DNA from: Solanum dulcamara
Taxonomy: Eukaryota; Streptophyta; Magnoliopsida; Solanales; Solanaceae
DNA: 64,000 bases
Direction: 5' to 3'
Assembly (NCBI RefSeq): GCF_947179165.1
Contig: NC_077248.1
Location: forward strand, 8,491,256 to 8,555,255
Positions within the stretch are counted from its first letter, which is position 1. Each line of letters opens with the position of its first letter. Below are positions 58,495-64,000 of this stretch, piece by piece. Both the position numbers and the translations under genes were made by a program. The notes beneath the pieces are model-generated. The model searched no databases, was not told where the DNA came from, and worked only from the letters and a program-made list of their open reading frames with translations.

Positions 58495-60370
58495 AGGTCT
58501 TCCTCAAATTATGGCTCTTTCTTGTTGATTTTGTTTGGGAAAAAAGAAAATTTGAAAAGTCAAAAATGGCAACTTGTTAATCAATCCCACGTGGAAGGAT
58601 TAGAAAAGGTTTGTTGTTTTTGACTTTATATAAGGAGCTTAGTTCCTTCATTTATATTATCATCAAAAATTTAATTTCTTGTATACTAGAAAAAAGGTTT
58701 AGAGATAATTCTCTTAAAGATTTCTTTGAGAATAATATTTTAGGAATTGGAGTGTGTGAGAAAAAATATTATGTATTATATGGTGTAATAATTTTCATAT
58801 AATAAATATTTTTCTAGGCGTTAACACTCCCAAATCTGGAAATTCTAACCATAATTTTCATGATAACAGGCTATTGAAAAATTTTCCACATTAAATCTCT
58901 TTAAATTTCTTTCGTTATAATCTTACAAAATTATAATACTAATATTTTGTATGATTGCGTGCAGGTCAATCCTCCATCATCTTGAGGAGTCCTTATTAGT
59001 ACAACATTGTAACATACGTTCATATATTTCTCTCTCCTTCCCCCTCCCTCTCTCTATATATATGGCGAAGTTTATTTGGTATAACAATTGGCTATTCGGA
59101 ACTCACTGATAAGATTAATTTGAATCGTGATGTAAGACTTATTAGAGGGAATTAAAAACATTTTCTATTTGAATATTTTTTTTTTATTTTCATAATTTAA
59201 ACACGATCTCTTTAATTAAGAATAAAGAAATTATATCTATTTCATCATAATCTTTAATGGTACGAAAATGTGTCAGAACGACTCGTCTTGCCGTCTCGTT
59301 CTCGTCTTGCCGTCTTAGCCACTGGGTAAATTTTAATGTAGCATTGATGTAGTTACTATCAGGTTGGATCCAGCTTGTCGAGTGAGGATTTACAAGAATT
59401 CAGTATCTTTTACTCAAATTTTATATTTTTAATAAAATATTGAGAAATATTAAATTGTACGTGAACCTAGTTAATATAGTCTTTTAATTTAAAATTATTA
59501 TAAAAATTCATAAATTTTAAATATTGAATCGTTATTGTATTGTATGTACTTATTATTCCCCTTTTGCAACAAAAAACATCTGAGCATATAGTTATTTGTA
59601 GTTATAAACGGTTGAATTGATTTTCTGTCGCTACATGCATGACTTTTATTCTTTATGGGACATGATATTATATACTCAGAATAATTTCTTTTAAAAGAGA
59701 TCAAGTTCCTAGGCCCCTGACTTATTTAGAGGACACGTATAGCTATAACTGTTTAACTACATTTTTTTATTAAAATACATTTGCCATTTTATGGTGACCT
59801 TTTATTGGAAATGACATTTTATATTTATAGCTAAAGGATAATTGATCAAGCTATGTAAAATGTCTCAGAATCTTATTTCGATATGACGTGGGATATTTTT
59901 TTCAACATTTATTTTCCCCCCATGCCTGAAGTGTGCACAATCATGAACCAGGGCATTGAATCATGTTACAGAAATCATATAAAGAGATCATTTATTGGAT
60001 GTGAAACTCTTCAATATGCTATCTCATGTTCAGGACTGGACATTTGAAATGTGGACAAATTAATATGGGAGCTTAATATCGATGCATAAGAATTGAAATG
60101 GATTATGCTCTGAGACCATATTAAAATGAATTTTGGACTTAACTCACATTTCAAAAACTAATTCAAAAGACTATGAACCCCACGCCCTCACTCCACTCCC
60201 CACACTCAATTTGAGCTTTATTTACTTTTTTGCTGAGTTCCTAAGGCTACTTAGAAATTAATGACTCATCAAGATCAATTTAATTTCTTTGCATACTGAA
60301 CTGTTCTAAATTTTTTCTTTTAATTTAACCTGCATTTCATTAGCAGCAAAAAAAAAACCTCATGTTGTCA
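58495..60370. other. Intergenic DNA
   Basis: AT-rich, no gene seen. A short direct repeat CTCGTCTTGCCGTCT occurs twice at 59282-59320. A T/C run with (TA)n lies near 59040-59064. Confidence 0.4.
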
Positions 60371-60617
60371 TTATTGACTGATAGGTTAATGGTATTATCA
60401 AGAAATATAGTACTCTCTCCATTCCTAAATGTAGTACTCTCTCCATTCCTAAACAAGCAATGTTGTAGAATTTTAAGAAGAAGTTAATCTTATTTTTTTA
60501 GAATTATTTATTGACTGATAAGTTAATGGTATTATCAAGAAATATAGTACTCTCTCCATTCCTAAATAAGCGGTGTTGTAGAATTTTAAGAAGTTAATCT
60601 TATTTTTTTAGAATTAT
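60371..60617. repeat. Tandem duplication of about 137 bp with Stowaway-like ends
   Basis: Units starting TTATTGACTGATA at 60371 and 60508 share GGTTAATGG/AGTTAATGG, TATTATCAAGAAATATAG and TACTCTCTCCATTCCTAAA. The first unit has an additional internal 22-bp repeat of the last word. Confidence 0.8.
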
Positions 60618-60709
60618 CCTTTTTACATATAACCAAGAAGTATTTATTAGCTTTTCTTTTTTAAGACATTTAATCATACTAAACACAATATTTTATATCA
60701 GAAGGAGTC
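60550..60709. mobile_element. Stowaway-like MITE
   Basis: The left end CTCTCTCCATTCCT and the inverted right end ACTCCTTCTGATAT fit the Stowaway consensus CTCCCTCCGT. TA occurs on both sides (60548-60549 and 60710-60711), the target duplication of Tc1/mariner-type elements. It overlaps the second unit of the tandem duplication. Confidence 0.5.
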
Positions 60710-60833
60710 TAATTCCTCGTTTCAAGTTGAAGTTTTAATGATATTAATCAACTTGCTAACTACTTCAATATTGAATGTCAACTTGAAAAGAGATAAATTT
60801 GGATTAGAGGTAAGTTAGTAAAAGTATCCTGTA

Positions 60834-60851
60834 TCTATACTATATTAAAAG
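60834..60851 (+). mobile_element. Candidate Helitron 5' terminus
   Basis: TCTATACTATATTAAAAG is the typical plant Helitron start (TC...), and it lies directly after A as expected for insertion between A and T. No 3' hairpin with CTRR could be located, so only the end is listed. Confidence 0.45.
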
Positions 60852-62229
60852 CACAAAAATTCTTAATAATGTTATTTAAACTTTTTGTTCCTCATTAAAA
60901 GGATTTGATTTATACAAAATCATTTTTTCATTATTTTTTTGAATAATTATTATTTAATGATTATCCTAATATTTTAAATTTGAAATTAATTAAAGTTCCA
61001 GTTTAATCTAGACAAGAAATCATAATATTTAACACTTCTAAATCAATTAGAATTTTACCTTATATAAGAAATATAATATGTCTAGAATTTATTTATATAT
61101 GATATATAAATAAATTATTACCAATTATTTGGTTAGTCCATAAAGGACCTTACGGATCAACAAAGAATTGTTCCAATTCCAATTGAGAATTGGAGTTAAG
61201 TTTGCCCACCGAAATATCTATAAAGGTTGAATTATGAAATTAAAATTTTAATTTAAGTAAATTATTACCTTAACCAAATAAGAAAAAAATTTATAGGTGA
61301 TATCTATATAAAGGGTGATGGAAAAGTTTCATAATAAGGTTTTGGCTTTTTCAATATAGCCCGGTTCCTATAGGTTGTGGTCAACGCGACAGGTTCCAAT
61401 CGAAAGGAACCGCGTGTGTTTTCTTGTTATTTTAATTTTGATTGAAGCCGTCTTCTTACATGCATTATCTTTATCCTTTATATCTTTATTTATTTTAGCT
61501 AATATGTTTAAAGGTTATATATCAACTATACATAATCAACAATTGATAATTGATTGTCCTCTTTTGATAATTTCTTGTGTTTCTCTTTCATGAAAATTAT
61601 TTCTGATTAAAAAATTTGACGAAACAAGCATCTTGCCACTAGATTTCTTTCAAATTAAAAGTGTATTTGAGTTAGATATTTTTAAAGTACAAACTAAAAT
61701 TGAGTCCAAATCAAAATCTAGCAATTTTACCTTTAAAAATAGATTTCATATTGAATATAATTATCATTCAATTATTTTTCTAATATTTAGAACTTTGATA
61801 ATAGTTAAAAAATTCGTATTAAATCATTGTTGGATCTTACATAAGTAGGGAGACCAAATTTTTAGGAGTTCAAAATCAACTTTAAACTTTACCTTTTATA
61901 AAATTTTGTTAAACAATTTTTTCACATCTTTTTAAAGAAAATAGTACACAATTCCATTAGATTCAAGTAATGAAGTAATGCATTGAAAGTGCTTTATTTC
62001 TCTTGATAATAAAATATTAGCTACATTTATTTTCTTACTTTATAGAATAAGTGATAAGTATTATAACTTATGGTTGCTTTGAATTATTCTTTGTCATACA
62101 TTTATTTATTTATTTATCTATCTATATAATAAATTTTCATATAATAGTTGAACTATTTTCATGTTTCATCTATCTATCTATTATTATACTTAATAATATA
62201 ATGTACATAAGGATAATTTACTCTCTCCG
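60852..62229. other. AT-rich DNA, possibly Helitron body
   Basis: No gene is seen. A GC-richer hairpin (GGTTCC ... GGAACC with ACGC/GCGT outer arms) lies at about 61382-61412. Confidence 0.35.
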
Positions 62230-62266
62230 CGCAAGTTAGTGTGTACTAACTTGCACCTCGCCGAAA

Positions 62267-63570
62267 ATGGAGAGAAGACAACCACGGAAGAATACACAGA
62301 AGCAGCATGAGGAAGAGATAAGGCAAGGCATCGCAAATAGTGTTACAACGGAATCATCGAAGGTCAAGAGGAAGAATATCATCGAAATGCTGATGCAAAC
62401 ACCTAAGGGAGATTCACACATGTTAACGGATACATCGAGCATAAGTAAAGGAAAAGTAATAGAAACTGAGCATTGGCCTAATCTTTCTAATAAAGAAGGA
62501 TCTGGAATTGGAAAACAGGGGAGCTCATCAGAAAGAAATGGAACAGTAGCGTTGGGCAGTTTGGAGAGGAAGCTAGATTTGATTGAGGGGAATGCAGATA
62601 AACCTTGGGCAAATCTCTTTTCTACCAACAAGATGGCGGCTAGAGGTATGAATTTAACCTATGTACCCCTCGTTATTGTTGAAGGGGAAAAGGTAGTAGA
62701 AATTTAAGCTGAGGATGTAGCTCATGATGATGAGAAGTGGGCACCTTCAATGATGGTCTATGTGGTAGGAACAACACTATCTATAGAAGTTATGGAGATA
62801 TTTATACTTGGGCGGAGGACATTTAGTACCAAACCAGTGATATTGTATCATGCAGATGGATATTTTGTGGTGAGATTTGTGAATGAGGAAGAAAGGGATA
62901 AGGTACTATGTTCTGGCCCTCATTATTTAATGAGAAGACCTGTTATTATGAAGCCATGGGTGCCGGAGTTTAATTTTAAAGAGGAGATCCTAACTACTAT
63001 TCTTTTATGGATTAAACTATCAAATTTACCTCTTAACTGCTGGAATCCAATTGTTTTGAGTAAAATTAATAGTAGCTTAGGTAATCCTCTTTATACAAAT
63101 GAGTGTACAACACAAGCAAGTAGAAATTCATTTGCAAGAATATTGGTGAAAGTAGACATTACTAGGCCTCTCCCTAAAATGATTAAAGTTCATGATGCTA
63201 AGGAAAGGATATTGGAGCAGCAAATATGGTATCAAAGCCAGTGTTTTGTCAAAAGTGCCTTCAAGTGGGACATTCATGTATAGATAAGCAAGTACTACCT
63301 GCACAGATCCGGATGAAAGGCCAAGTCCAAGGGAAAAGGAAAGAATGGCAACCAACTACAAATAAAAACAAGAACCAGGTAGGTGTCACAGGAGATAAGG
63401 AGATGATTCTGCCCCAGCCAAAGCCAAATCAGGGTAGGGAAGCAGAAGGAAAGGATCAAGGGGAATGGCAAACTGTTAGGCCTAAGAACTCTCAAAAAAG
63501 AGGGACCATGCAAGTACAGGCCATTAGACAGGGAGGAATAACTACTAACACACTCATTTATCAAATATAA
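62267..63570 (+). pseudogene. LINE ORF1 (DUF4283 and zinc knuckle), broken
   Basis: The reading begins MERRQPRKNTQKQHEEE. An in-frame TAA stop at 62705-62707 interrupts it, and the same frame continues with the DUF4283 RNA-binding-like domain (YFVVRFVNEEERDKVL, PVIMKPWVPEFNF, LPLNCWNP) to about 63240. A frame change there moves to PVFCQKCLQVGHSC, a zinc knuckle (CxxCxxxxHxC) with a basic tail. ORF1 proteins of plant L1 elements bind element RNA. The two breaks make it non-functional in this copy. Confidence 0.85.
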
Positions 63571-63641
63571 GATGGTCAACTGAGTGAGGGAACAAGTGGG
63601 GAAAGTATGGAGATACCACCCAAATCCCCTTCTAATTTATG

Positions 63642-64000
63642 ATAGTATCATGGAATGTGAGGGGCTTCAACCAATAGGTAAAACATAAGGAGTTGAGGCT
63701 ATTTGTTAGAAGGAATAAAGTTCAGCTCATAGCTATATATGAGCATAGAGTACAACAATGAGAGACTGGAAGTATTGTGAATAAATTCCTGCCAAACTGA
63801 AAATGGTGTTCTAATGCGACTACAACAATGAGAGGTAGAATATGGATTTCTTGGAATCCTACAGAACTAAGTTTCACTAGATTGGATTAGTCTAAATAGT
63901 TTATAGATGGGTTGATACTTACAAAAAGGAGTGGGATAAACTTTCATTTCACAGAAGTATATAGTTTCCATACTATTGCAACAAGGATAACTTTGTGGAT
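63642..64000 (+). pseudogene. LINE ORF2 endonuclease start, decayed, truncated by window edge
   Basis: MIVSWNVRGFNQ, then KHKELRLFVRRNKVQLIAIY and EHRV correspond to the first strands of the apurinic-type endonuclease of plant L1 LINEs (SWN and xEHR motifs). Stops occur at 63678-63680 (TAG after FNQ) and several times later. The reverse transcriptase would follow outside the window. Confidence 0.75.

Larger units (their letters stand above)
62230..64000 (+). mobile_element. L1-type LINE, 5' part, continues past the window
   Basis: ORF1 (62267-63570) is broken by a stop and a frameshift. The start of ORF2 (from about 63642, MIVSWNVRGFNQ) opens the endonuclease domain typical of plant L1 elements, with stop codons soon after. 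A perfect 10-bp hairpin (GCAAGTTAGT/ACTAACTTGC) sits at 62232-62255, just upstream of ORF1. The element runs to the edge, so its 3' end and target duplication cannot be seen. Confidence 0.85.

Noticed and set aside
61382..61412. Hairpin GGTTCC/GGAACC as Helitron 3' end
   Set aside because: No CTRR terminus follows within the usual 10-12 bases.

Overview
This window is AT-rich nuclear DNA from a flowering plant, almost certainly a member of the Solanaceae (tomato/potato type). The genes have introns, with GT-AG junctions that restore plant protein families when the exons are joined. Much of the space is filled by transposable elements, several of which (an RTE LINE 3' end, a TS-like SINE, short foldback elements) match repeat types I recall from Solanum and Nicotiana. 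No bacterial, plasmid, phage or CRISPR feature is present.

Host genes: a UGT73-type glycosyltransferase (9410-10885, minus); a SLOW GREEN 1-like chloroplast TPR protein (21864-22829, plus); a four-exon NaKR-type heavy-metal-associated protein (25742-28392, minus); a seven-exon membrane-anchored UDP-glucuronate decarboxylase (33325-39504, minus) that appears to contain a U12-type AT-AC intron; a tRNA-Arg(TCG) (41765-41837, minus); a Ycf20-like plastid membrane protein (43590-45149, minus); and a broken MAKR-like gene (58025-58494, plus). They are independent plant genes and do not form an operon or pathway cluster.

Transposable elements by position: part of a Ty3/gypsy element with its 5' LTR (1-2155); a solo LTR with TATAG target duplications (2241-4699); LTR-like, probably gypsy-derived DNA (4705-6332); a DNA transposon ending just behind the UGT gene (8067-9372), with a second inverted copy at 41937-42890; a Mutator-type MITE with a perfect 9-bp duplication (11359-11665); a full-length but dead Ty1/copia element with GTTAT duplications and a LINE fragment inside it (13190-19177); a second, shortened copia element whose 3' LTR abuts the SG1-like gene (19192-21684); TIR elements at 30745-31750 (outside the genes), 34219-34965 (in a UXS intron) and 46644-46921 (about 240 bp outside the predicted first exon of the Ycf20-like gene); and a foldback element holding a GC-rich segment of foreign appearance (about 40690-41350).

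The largest structure is a Mutator-like element (48657-57060). It has about 180-bp terminal inverted repeats, a 9-bp target duplication and a decayed MuDR-type transposase, and it carries a nested 3.1-kb solo LTR (52916-56022) with its own ATTTT duplication. An L1-type LINE starts at about 62230 and runs off the right edge. I found no convincing new biological system. The most informative observations are the nested insertions dated by their target duplications, the AT-AC intron, and the LTR lying in the promoter position of the SG1-like gene.
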